From Pigoraptor chileana (Eukaryota; Opisthokonta; Filasterea), in assembly GCA_943704495.1 (NCBI GenBank), contig CALSCR010001409.1, positions 1 to 42,081 of the forward strand: a stretch of 42,081 bases of DNA. Direction: 5' to 3'. The notes beneath the pieces were generated by a model, which was given only the letters and a program-made list of their open reading frames with translations, made no database searches and had not been told where the DNA came from. The translations under genes were made by a program, and so were the position numbers. Shown here piece by piece: positions 22,961 through 34,100 of this stretch (position 1 is the first letter of the stretch; each line of letters begins with the position of its first letter).

Positions 22961-25900
22961 CGTGTGTGTGCGTGTGTGCGCGTGTGTGTCGCGCATTATG
23001 ACGACAGTTGTGTTCTTCTGATTAGGATAGAGTTGCATGATGCAGTAACTCATCCACAGCAGTCAACGCGCACACATGAGTTAGCCTTGCTCAGAAGAAC
23101 ACAACGCCCACATCTCACACATACCCGCATGTAGCGCAAGAAAGACACAGACGGTCTGCCCCCCCTCCCCCCCGCGCACGTCCACCAGCATAAACAGACG
23201 CAAAAGCACCGTCCCTCATAGACACAAACACACAAAAGACAGACATACAGAAGAAACACCCACATTCTCACACAGAGACACAACATATACACACCCAATC
23301 CAACGGGAAGAGAAGTGAGTTTGTTCTCCGAAATAGTCAGTGTTTTCAGGCTCATGAGCTGTCCCATTGACTCCGGCAATTGCGTCAGCTCGTTCGACTG
23401 TATCGTCAGAGTGACGAGGCTGCGGAGGCGGCCAAACTCCTCCGGCAAATTTTGTAGTTTGTTGCCTTCAAGATCGAGCGTTTTGAGCCGCGTAAGCAGG
23501 ACAAATTCATTCGGAAGCGAGATGAGAAGGTTGTTCGATAATATCAACGACTCGAGTTCCTGGAGGCGCCCAATCGATTCTGCGGTCGACGGCGAGTTTG
23601 TCCAGAGAGTCGGTAATTGAGATGGAATGAATGGTGGTTAGGAATAAATGTCTTTACTGGGAAATCAAAAGCAAGAACGAAAAGGGAAGTTACCGGGATA
23701 ACACATACACCACACACACACACAGCGCATGAACGATAATAACACAGCATCAACATGAGCACTCAAACAAATAAAACACAACAACTCACCAGGCAGTGAT
23801 TCGAGCTTATTTGTGCCCAGATTCAGCTCCTTGAGCAAGCGAAGAAACGATATGTCAGCGGGAAGAGACTTGAGGTTGTTGTTGCTGAGATCCAATCGCA
23901 CAACGCGCTGAATCGCGGGGAAAAAGCCGGGTTTGATCTCGGAGAAGAGGTTATACGCGAGCACAAAGGCCTGGCGTGGGACAAGACAACAGGGCGGGAG
24001 TATGTCAGGTTGCATACATTGTGTCTGTGATTTAATGTTTTCAGAGAAGCACACACACAGAAGGGGTGACAGAAAGGGGTGGCACCCGCCCTGAAATCTC
24101 ACATCAACAGTGCGCATGCGTGCATACTGGCAGTGGCAGTACATATATTGCAAAACTGGGATAAAACGCAAGCCCCGCCCCCACACACGTTATCAATAGA
24201 GCATTGACTGACTATCGAAGCAGGCGCATTCAAAAGCAGTACTATTAGTAGTTTGCACACATGCATGCGCTCCCACGTGAAAGTCTTTGACGGGACACAC
24301 AAATTCAACGAATTTCGACTCCACGTCCCATTCCACAGTCACTACGACCGCATTGCATCAAACACACTCACACACACTATATTATGACATTCTAGGCGCG
24401 GCTATTCTACAGTTGCCTACCAACCTGCGCTCCCTTCAGGGATAAGAGCGCATCCGGCACATCGGCCATTTGATTTCGCGAGAGCATAACTGACGTCACC
24501 GCGGACAGATTTGCGCCCAATTCCAAGGGAAGGGTGGTGAGTTCGTTGCCCTCCAGAGCGAGCTCCTCCAACTTGACGCATTTTCCGAGGCTCACAGGCA
24601 GTTCCGTCAGCTTGTTATATCTGTGTATGTGTGTGTGTGTGTGTGTTTGTTAGTGCGTGCGACAGGATGACCCGATTGCGTTACGAGTGTTTGGTTTCAC
24701 TGCCACTGCCAGTATCGCGGAGGGTGTTAGTATCTGCATCGTCGTCGTGTTGGTGTGTGTGCTGTGAGGCGCATGGATGCAAGCAAGAGAGTGTGGATCG
24801 ACATTTACCGCAAGCCTAGTCGAGTGAGGCCGACGAGATCTCCAATGTTCTCCGGAAGCGCCTTGATCTCATTGTGCTGCACATTGAGAGAGACGAGGTT
24901 CTTGCATTCGCACAGTTCTGCATTTGCGAATGTGTTTTTGTGTTCACATTGCATGTCACACGAGTGTATGTGAATCAGAATGAGTGTTTTCATATATAGA
25001 AGTGGACAATGTTGTTGTAACGTTAACGACGATTGATAGCGGGTTCGAGTGACGGGTGACATTGCGTTTGAGTGAGAGCTTATCTACACATCTCATACAC
25101 CCGTTTCACTTTTCATACGCAATAGGAGCGCGGAGCAGGGTCGGCAGTGACATTGCATGAATCTTCACAAACCTTGCGGAAGTTCACCAAGCGCGTTCTG
25201 CTGGAGATCGAGTATATTGAGGGCAGTGAGCTTGCCAATGTTTGTGTGGATGTCGTCGATACGGTTGTCTCTAAGGCTGAGCAGCGTCAAGTTCTGAAAT
25301 AGCAGCAGCAGCAGTTGTAGTTGTAGTTGTAGTTGTTGTCGTTGTTGTTGCGTTTACGTGCAATCGGATTTGTACCGATTGTCAAATCAAACCAGATTCG
25401 CAGTTAGTTCCCATAAAACAGCGAAAGGCGGTTCGCATGTGTGTGTATGTGTAAATGTGTATGCGTACGTGGATGCGCATGTATGTGTGTGCGTATGTAC
25501 ACCGAATGATTGAGGCACACCCACAAAACACACCCCACAACGCAGAGCAACACATGTGCTTGTAACATACCACCAGCGACTCGATCTCGGCTGGAACCGT
25601 AAAGAGCCTGTTGAACCGCAGGTATAGCTTCGTGAGGGAGGTGAGCATAAAGATGACTCCGGGAATGTCGTTCAATCGATTGTGACGCAGGTCAAGCACT
25701 GACAGCTGTGTGAGTGCCGACATTTCCTCGGGAAGCCACGTGATCTGTTGTTGCAGTTGTAGGTATTGTAAATAAGGACCAGGTTTTTTGTTTGTTTGTT
25801 CGTGTGTTTGGTTGAGGGAGTCGTGTGATGAGCAGTCATCGTTTCGTGGCGTGGCGGAAATTGGAAGGTAGGATAGTGTCTTCGCTTGTCAAGAACGTGC

Positions 25901-26523
25901 AAAGTCATTTACAAACGCATCATAGCATCAAGATGGCAACACACAACTAGACAGCACAACACACACGCACACACAGCCACACGCACCTGATTCTCGCTGA
26001 GCCCAAGTATCTTCAGATTGACGAGACTTTTAACCTCCGGCGGAACTGTAGTCAGCTTATTCGAGTACAGATACAGCTCCGTCACCCATGTGGCCTCAAA
26101 GATGAAGACCGGGATCATATGCGTGTCAATGCTGCTCAGGTCAAGATGCGGCGAATTGATTTCCGTGCACTTTTTGTAGCGGTCTGATATTGTCGCGAGC
26201 ACTGCGGGATCGATCACTGCGTCCGAAGCCTTCTTCGTGTCAGGCTTGCGCTCACCCCGAATGGAGACCTTGCGCGCAATGCCCCCGCCACCCCCGCCGG
26301 CATCCGAGACCTTCCGCGTGAGGCCCCCATCGCGAAACTGCATCGACACCTTTTTTCGCATGCCACCGGGAACAAACGAGGAAGACAGCGAGGATGACAG
26401 CGACGGAGACATTGACAAAAGCGTTGGCGAGCTCGACGCATGGGACCCATCGAGGCTGTCATCGTCACCTCTGATGCCTTTCAATCCTTCGTCATCTCCC
26501 TTACTATGCGCGTCGTCCGCCAT
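22489..26523 (-). CDS. SHOC2: SHOC2-like leucine-rich repeat RAS-pathway scaffold
   Basis: Nine exons join in phase: 25987-26523, 25571-25744, 25173-25293, 24809-24917, 24425-24620, 23790-23970, 23295-23579, 22766-22899 and 22489-22566, giving 604 residues, close to human SHOC2. Almost all of the protein after about residue 120 is LRRs of the LxxLPxxIxxLxxLxxLxLxxNxL type. Blocks such as VTELYLYSNKLTTVP, VLDLRHNRLNDIP and LTKLYLRFNRL are nearly those of animal SHOC2. The end (IPTKVVEMGANDVIYHLKEKF) matches the SHOC2 tail. In animals SHOC2 joins MRAS and PP1C to dephosphorylate RAF. The N-terminus is acidic, then Ser-rich with three RKVS motifs. The last intron needs a GC-AG splice (AAG|GCAAGT). 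ATG at 26523 is the first in frame; the upstream frame has only a GTG. Confidence 0.93.
22904..22990. repeat. (GT)n microsatellite next to the SHOC2 exon 8 acceptor
   Basis: In the minus-strand transcript this is a (CA)n tract ending CACTCAG at the 3' splice site of exon 8. The opposite end of the same intron (23220-23294) is GU-rich in the transcript. Confidence 0.9.
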
Positions 26524-27527
26524 TGTTTGTTGAGCCCCCACAGTTGTGTGCGAAACCGCCGATCCGAACCACAGCGGACACGCCGTACTCCACTAACGTT
26601 GTGCGCAGCGCAATGCGGGGCCGATGAACAGCAAAGATTGCCGATTAAAGGTGTCGCACAAACGAGTGACGAGCTACATCAACCGCGATTTGAGTAACAA
26701 CACAGCGGCAATACAGATCTCAAAATTGCTGTCTTGAAGAGTATTTGGGACACATCTCTTAGGAATGATTTGGTGTGTTTGTGTGCGAGACTAATGAGAG
26801 GGAACTGTGAGAGAGAGAGGAGAGAGAGAGCGAGAAAGAGTCAGAGGCTGAGAGAAGGGTGTTTACACCAGCAGGCACCCCGGATGTCCATGCCCAACAA
26901 CGTCACGTGATATTTGTTTACTCACGTGACCTTTAAACTGGCGGGATTTTCAAATGACGCCGGTAAAATTCAAACTTTGCAACTGTGACACTCGTAAATT
27001 ATGTACTATTAGTTTTAGTCCCAACGCACATGTTGTTTTGGTTCTCATGCCTGAAGCACACAATCCAAAGCCTCCTAGAACTCTCATAGTACCAACATAA
27101 CTGGGCGACAACCACCGCCGTAAGAGAAAGGACGTCAATCAGGTTGGAATGGGGAAATTCAAGATGACGATTATGTCCACAGTGGATAAGCAGATTCGCT
27201 TCCAGATGTGTTTTGCCGCGCCAAACAATTAAGTCACAATAATTAGATAAACCAATGCATTAAGTTCGACTCTCTTAACAAGCAAATTCCGCTTGCGCTA
27301 TACGCACACACACACCCGTGCCGACTCGCTCTCCGTCGCAGACCTGATTCCTAACTGTCACACACACACTCACACACACACACACACACACACATTCTCT
27401 CTCTCTCTGTCTGCCTCTCTGGTGGAGTGGGCATAGCGCCAAAGACACCGAATTGAATCATATCGCTCTCACTCTCATTACTCTCTCAGCAACGACCTCG
27501 ATCGCGCCAGTTGGTCACATCGCTTCG
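26524..27527. promoter_or_regulatory. Bidirectional promoter region of SHOC2 and the 27528 gene
   Basis: About 1 kb lies between head-to-head start codons. It contains a (GA)n tract (about 26800-26850), two TCACGTGA palindromes 19 bp apart (26903-26910 and 26922-26929), an E2F-like ggcggga (about 26940), and a (CA)n(CT)n tract (about 27300-27420). No other gene was seen. Confidence 0.55.
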
Positions 27528-30446
27528 ATGTCGGCAGCAATTGCACACACACCCGCGCGAGCGGCACCCCCTCTACGGGACACAACACCCCTTGGTGACA
27601 ATGAAGTCTCCCCGATCGACGTGTGCGAGAACAGGATGCGACAATTTTACGCGCACATCGATATTATGGCATCGAATGTGCAAGCTGCCAAGGAAGTACT
27701 GATGGATCTTAGCGACGTGATGCGGGCTGCCAGGATGAAGAGTAGTGGCAAGGTATGTCTCGGTCGCAGTTGCCGGGACCCTTGTTGGAGGAGTCCATAC
27801 TAAGACTCACTAGACTGTGCACAATGCACGGCATGCAATGGATGCAATCATCACCCGATGGATCACGTGACAATGTGCTGCCCATCCCATGCACTTCAGT
27901 AATCCACCAAACACACTTTGTTATAACCAGGTCATCGACTCGGCAAGATTGTCTGACCTTGATTCCAAGCACACGAAGTGTGTCGAATCGGCGCGACAGA
28001 TGGTGAACGCATCGCATGACTTTGTTCACGTTCTCGGCAACCTGAAGATCGCCGTGGATCTCGCGTTCAGTGGCAATGGCACCATTTCCGCCTGTGCAGC
28101 GACGCCCATTTCGAATTCCACGGCCTCGGACGACGACCGTGACAAAGAAAACTCATTCGCAAACGATTCCTTCAGGGGATTGCACCCGGCATCGAGTGAT
28201 GCAGGCAGTGACAACACACCCAAGATGTCTGCCTCCTCCCCGGCGTACGATCTCTCCCTCTCGAGCGATGACAACAACAGGAGCCTCACCTCAGTGAGTG
28301 ACATATCGCCCATCGCAAAACGGGACTTCTCTGGCAGCGAGGGCAACTCGGTGTCGACGCCTGACTACATGGAATGCTCGCCGCAGCCTGCTACAATCGA
28401 CGTTAAGGGTCGCAGTAATGCAGTGGCGACACCGTCGACTGTCTTTGTCGACAAAAGAGTTGCGGCGCTTGGTGGTGCACGTGCGGCGGCGCTTGGTAAG
28501 TGGAGATCCGGCTCCTCTCTCTCTCCTCTCTCTCTCTTTGTCTTTGTCCGTCCTCTTGCCTCCACTGCAGTTTCACCTTTGGTTGATTGTAACAACAGTA
28601 ACAGCAGCCAGTGGGTCGTTCGCCTCGCCGTTCTGCTCACAACAGCACAATGCCCCATTCGTGACGCACAAACATCCACACACCCCTCCTCCTCCCCCCC
28701 GGGGCTGCAGTAGTTGACCTTTCGCCGACGCCCGTCACGCCGACCTTCCCGTCGCCCCCCATCACCGTGCGGCCATACGGGGCAGACGGACCTATCAACT
28801 ATGCAAATGACGACAGCACGCTTTCGAGTGACACATCGATGGCTTCGGTTGGGGACACGCACAATCGCAGCGTGTTTGGCGTGCGCAAGGCAGCGTCTCC
28901 GCCAAAGACACCCCTCATTCGAATGCCAAAGAATGGAATACTCGACGAAAGCAGCGAGAGCGCTGCTGACGTGAACAGCGCGGACAAGTGAGTTGCTTTC
29001 GCGTGCCATCTTCACACACCGCAATGGTTGGACATCTTTCTTGTTTTTTGCTTGCGTTCTTTTACCGCATTGCCATGAGAGGGTCTGGACGTGAAAACTT
29101 TCTCACAAACTTGCGTTCAAACAAAAAGACTCATTGGGTTAAAGCGCTTGGAACTCCGGTGTATTTCTGCACAACATGACAATCCAAGTGCCTCTGTTTT
29201 TTCCTGACAGCACGCCCCAAATGGACAACAGCCCAACTGTCCTCATTAAAATGATTCCATCCACGAATTCATTCACCCCCGGGGCGAACGGCCGATTCGA
29301 TCCGTCGTCCGTTTGTCTGGACACCCCGAGCCCAGTCAGCGTGCAGTCATATGCCGGACGAGGCGACGAGATTGCTGTTAAACCCCACATAATGGCCATA
29401 CTCGATGAGATGGATGACATGGCTGCAGCTGCGGCCAATGGAGTCGCGCGCGCAGCCATCCCTGCCCCAGCCCAGAACAATTCGACAGTGCACGAAGGTG
29501 GGCACCGGGCACAATGTGTGGTTGTTTTGACCAGGCGCACTTGCACACACATTGTGGGCGTCCAGAAACACAAAGCAAAGTCAGGACGGCCGTTTCTGCA
29601 TGTGGTGGCCGCTTCTATTCATCTCTCACGCTTACAAGCACACTCTGGCACATACAAACATACAACCAAAACATACACATACAGCCGAGCCTGCCCTCAG
29701 CGTCCCTGTCAAGGCGAAGCGGCTGGACTACAGCGTCTTTCCAGCCACATTTCAGGTGAATACCAATGCTTTGTAAAAAGAAGACAGAAGACCAACATAG
29801 CATATTGAGCACACCCTCCTCCCCCCTCCTCTTGAGCCTCTACATACGCACGCACACATACCACCTCAAGTGACTCCATCGCACATCGCGCACTTTAGAA
29901 ATGAAAATCGGACGAACGCCGTGAAGGGTTCAGGGGTTTCTTTGACAGCTAGCAGATTCGTCCCGTATGTCGACTTATATCCTATACGTGCCGGTGTGTA
30001 TCTGTGTTGCTATCGCACGTGTGCAGACCGGCCGTGGTGCCTCTGAATTGGGCTCGCTGTTTGCCGTGTTTTTGCGGAAGCACGAAGAGGGGCGCGGCAA
30101 GAAGGCCGTTCCCATGGTGAGAGTCAGTGGTACACACATCGTCCTGCATCGTTCATACATTGTGCTTGTACTATCACAGTACTAGCAACAGGCTCCCCGT
30201 TGACCCTTCGCCCTCCTTTCGCCTTCATCGTTTGTTGCTATTATTTTTCTCGTCTTTTGCAAATCGATTCCATTCCCCATTTTGCAACGCACACAGACAT
30301 TTATGGAAATCTGCGATGCGCTGGGCGGCGCATCGTGCGACCGGGAGCGCACTTCCATTCTGCTCAAGATGCTTAAAACGCGGGGATACGTTGCCAAAGT
30401 CGGTGGACGCAGCGGGGACACCAAGGCATACGCGCTTGCGTTGTAG
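27528..30446 (+). CDS. Uncharacterised Ser-rich protein with possible C-terminal winged helix
   Basis: Exons 27528-27752, 27931-28495, 28711-28987, 29211-29497, 29685-29755, 30027-30116 and 30297-30446 join in phase to give 554 residues ending in TAG. I do not recognise the family. Residues about 30-130 look helical (ENRMRQFYAHIDIMASNVQ and following) with heptad-like spacing. The middle (about 140-440) is low complexity, rich in Ser/Pro/Asp, with many SP and TP sites (SPTPVTPTFPSPP, PPKTPL) suited to proline-directed kinases. The last about 80 residues are compact: SELGSLFAVFLRKHE, TFMEICDALGG, TSILLKMLKTRGYVAKV, then a GGRSGDTKAYAL hairpin, a helix-helix-helix-wing layout. A chromatin, kinetochore or similar regulatory protein is possible but unproven. 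It shares its promoter region with SHOC2. Confidence 0.75.
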
Positions 30447-31154
30447 AGCCCCATAACCCCTCGTCCTGTTCCACGCACACGCACCTCCGTCTGTTTGCGA
30501 GTGATAATGAACTTTGCCGATCGTCTGGTATGCCACGGTGTCGTGTTGTCACATACTTCTGTCACACATTTGACCTCCGTCTCCGCTCCGTTCCTCGCGC
30601 GGTCAGTGATTTCTTCGGCTGTTGTGTGTGCTTTTCTCCTTTTCTTTGCGTTTGCCAGCGTTTGCTCTCTCCTTTTCTTGCCGCCTTCCCGTCTGCGTGT
30701 TGTTGCTGTTGTGTTTTCGTTGTTGTCGCCGCGTTGCGCATAGTTTGTCTGTGGGTCATATTCATATTCACTGTCCAGTTTGTGTGAAAACAAAATGGGT
30801 CCCCACACACGGTCGAAACTTTTCTTGCCCATTCAGAGCTGTCTTTGGGTGTCCCTTATTACTTTCTACAACAAAACCACACGCAGTGCGGAGTTATTTT
30901 TCTCAGAGCGGAAATTGCGTTTAAAAATTTTGATGCCTCAACAACGACTTTGACCTCCAATGAGCGGAAGCGCGTGAGTGAGAGATGGCGTTTTAGTAAT
31001 TAAGGTCAATGTCTCAGGCACTGTGCCCATGGACTCCACCACAACAAAAGAGAAAGGGAGAGAGAGAGCGAGAGAGAGACGTCAGGACCGCGAATAGCAT
31101 TCCTCCCTTCTCATTTCCTTCGTCGACTTTGTTGTTGTTGGCAATCCGCTCAGT
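30447..31154. other. Convergent 3' region between the 27528 gene and PAN2
   Basis: No exon was seen. It has T/C-rich stretches, copy C of the dispersed hairpin repeat (31003-31036) and a GA-rich tract (31050-31080). Confidence 0.7.
31003..31036. repeat. Dispersed hairpin repeat, copy C
   Basis: The sequence aggtcaatgtctcaggcac followed by tgtgcccatggactcc matches copies A and B. It is preceded by gtgagagatgg and ttttagtaatt and followed by a GA-rich tract, so similarity extends beyond the hairpin. Confidence 0.65.
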
Positions 31155-34100
31155 CTATGTCCAGTGGGGTGCCTTCCAATTGTACACTCGACCCGCGTCG
31201 TAGATCTCGCCCAGTTTGGCCTCAAATGTTCCGCGCTGCTCGTACTCGCGGTATTTGTTGTAGAGACGGAGGGCAGTGCGTGCATCCTCCGTCGAGTCGT
31301 GCGTCACGGCCTGGATGTCAATGCCGAGAAGATACCACGCCAGGAACCGAAGCGAAATTTTGCGCTGCCGCTTGAGGGAGAACAGCTCCACAGTGTCGAT
31401 GATCTATTTTGATTGATTGGGTTGAAGGTTTGCTTGAGAAGTCTTTCGAGTTTTTGGTTTTGGGTTGTTGTTGCACACACACACAGTCACATACATATGC
31501 AAACGCACGCACACACACACACGCACACAGTCACATACATATGCACACGCACATACGCGCACGCACACACACACACGCGCGCGCGCACAACACATACCTG
31601 CTCGGGTGGCACGAGTATGTTAATCACACGAAAGTCCTTTTTGAGGCCGTGACCAACAAACTTGACGCCACGATCAATCAGAAACCTAAGCTTCAAATAC
31701 GTTGCCTGCATTATTACATCGCCGAAATGGGAAAGAAGAAGTAGTAATAGAAGAAAAAAATCCTGTCAGGGCACCAATACGCGGGCGAAGAACACAAAAC
31801 GACAGCAGCAAAAACAAGTCATGCGTGTCCCGACTCCCACACGCAACCGGAGGATCAGCCCTAAAAAACACACACAAAAACCAAAAAATAAACAAATGGT
31901 ACTTGCTTAGGTGAAACCAGCAAGTACCTTCAACGACGTCAGATGCTTTGAACTGACGGCGGCATCGAGATCGCCGGGGTTGATGCCACTGAACTTGGTG
32001 AGGTAATCCGCCACCTGCAGATTGGTCACGTGATAGAGACGGCAGGTGTGTGAGTTTGGAAGAGGGGGGGAGGTCAATTGCGCGTCATGCTGCACTAAGC
32101 ATGCCAGTGAAACTGAAAATGAAAGGAAAATGAAAAGGAAAAGAAAACAAAAGAAAACAGAAATAACAGACAACTCGCACACATTTTTACAAGCAACCCC
32201 GAGTGCAAGCAAATACAGAGCACACAGCCACGTACAAAACGCGCGTGCACTGAAACCGACACGGACAACACACGGACACACCGAGACAGACACATTGCCA
32301 CAAACCTGCTCCGAGGTCGCAATGTAATCGTCGATGAAGGGCGTGCCCTCCAACGGACCGTGCCCGCGAATGACAGTCACGCGCGCGACACTGAGCTGCG
32401 CCAACTTGAGCGTCGATCGCGTGCCGTCGCTGCGAATTTCCGCCTCCTCGGGATTGAGCGCAACAAACTCGGCGTCGATTCCGAATATATCGCCCGGTTG
32501 TGGCAACTCGGTGGACGACAGCGGCGTGAACGTGAGGGGCGCGGCCAGGTGGGCTTTGGCTGCAACTGCAAATCGACGAGTGACGCAAAGAAGAAAGAAA
32601 GAAATGTGTGATTCAGCGTCAGAGTCTCCTGTGCTATTCGCCCACATGAACTTTCCACAAGCGATGCGAGCAAGGCGAAATGAGAAACACAGGAGGGACC
32701 AAAAGGATCACAATTGGAGACACGGGGGCAGCCACACGCCAGGACAGCAAAATCAGACATATTTGGATATTTGGGGCATACTACACACACACACACACAC
32801 ACACCCGCGCTGCCTGGTTTTCGCCGCGAGAGCGAGTTTTCAAGCATAAGAATGCGGTCGTCAATTGGCAGCTTGATTGGCATGTTCCAATTCTTTGAAA
32901 TGTCCCGCAACGCATAGACGAGCACACATGGAACCTGCATAATAAAACGCGGCGTTTGGCGTGATCAACGTAACACAAAAACACTCACAATACCAAATGC
33001 GCGTCGTTGGAATAACAATAGGACTGAGAATTACTTCCAAAACAAAGGATAACAAAAGTTCATATGACAGCAAGCCGATACCAAAAATGAGGAAGAGCAG
33101 CATTTGGACGCACAGAAACGGAAACATTTGATGGATGCACACCTTCCAAGACGTGTCAAAGTGGCGCGCGTTTGCCGATGTCGTTTCGCTAATGAGGAAA
33201 TCGTTGAAGAGAAACCACCCGTCACCGGACGACTGCGATCCAAGGCGGTCGTGGTATGTCGGGTCAACCCTGCGTGAAAGAAAATGAACACACACACACA
33301 CACACACGCACACGAGCGTGGAATCGCAACCACAATAGGAGAGAGAAAATTAAAAACGAGAGAATATGCGTTGTCCTAAACAAGCATCACCCGTCTCCCC
33401 TCTCCTACACACACTGGCATACACCTTCTGCATATATAACCACAGAACCACTCACTTGACGTGGGCAATGAGATTCCCGCCACTGCGCTCGTCTCGAACG
33501 TGCGCGACGGTCGACAAGAGATCGTACACAGCGCCCCGACTTGCTTCACTGCCCTCGGCGTCCTCGCATGACGCATCCGCAACAACCACACGCTCGTCCT
33601 CGGTCCACATGCGAATCGCCTCGGGAAGCCACTCGCGGTGCACATGTGCCTGTGTCGCACTCGATCCCCCGGGCACCGGCAGATTGTTCACAGACCCCCC
33701 AAATTTGTTGGGCTGTAGCTGCGACGGCCCCAACTGCGGCGATCCACCGGTACTGAACTCGTCGCCGGAAAAGAAATCATCACTCGCAACGCTCCTGTCG
33801 TCGTGGTCTTCCTGCGCACCCGCCGCCGCAGGGACGGGGAGATTGAAGGGACCTCCTCTGTTGCGCGCGGGGGGCGGAGGCACAGTCGCCTGAGTCCAGA
33901 ATTGCAGGTCGGCGTCGCGTTCAGCAGCACAGTTGATTATGAGTACGGGCGGCATCTCGTGCACACCACGTGACTGCACCATCGGCTGGTACCGCGCGCA
34001 CTTTTCGCACCACGCCTTTGTGGACTGCTCGCGACATATGCTGTCGGACAACAGCTGTCCAAATGTGATGCCGACCGGCGTGCTTTCCAGCCGCGGAGAG

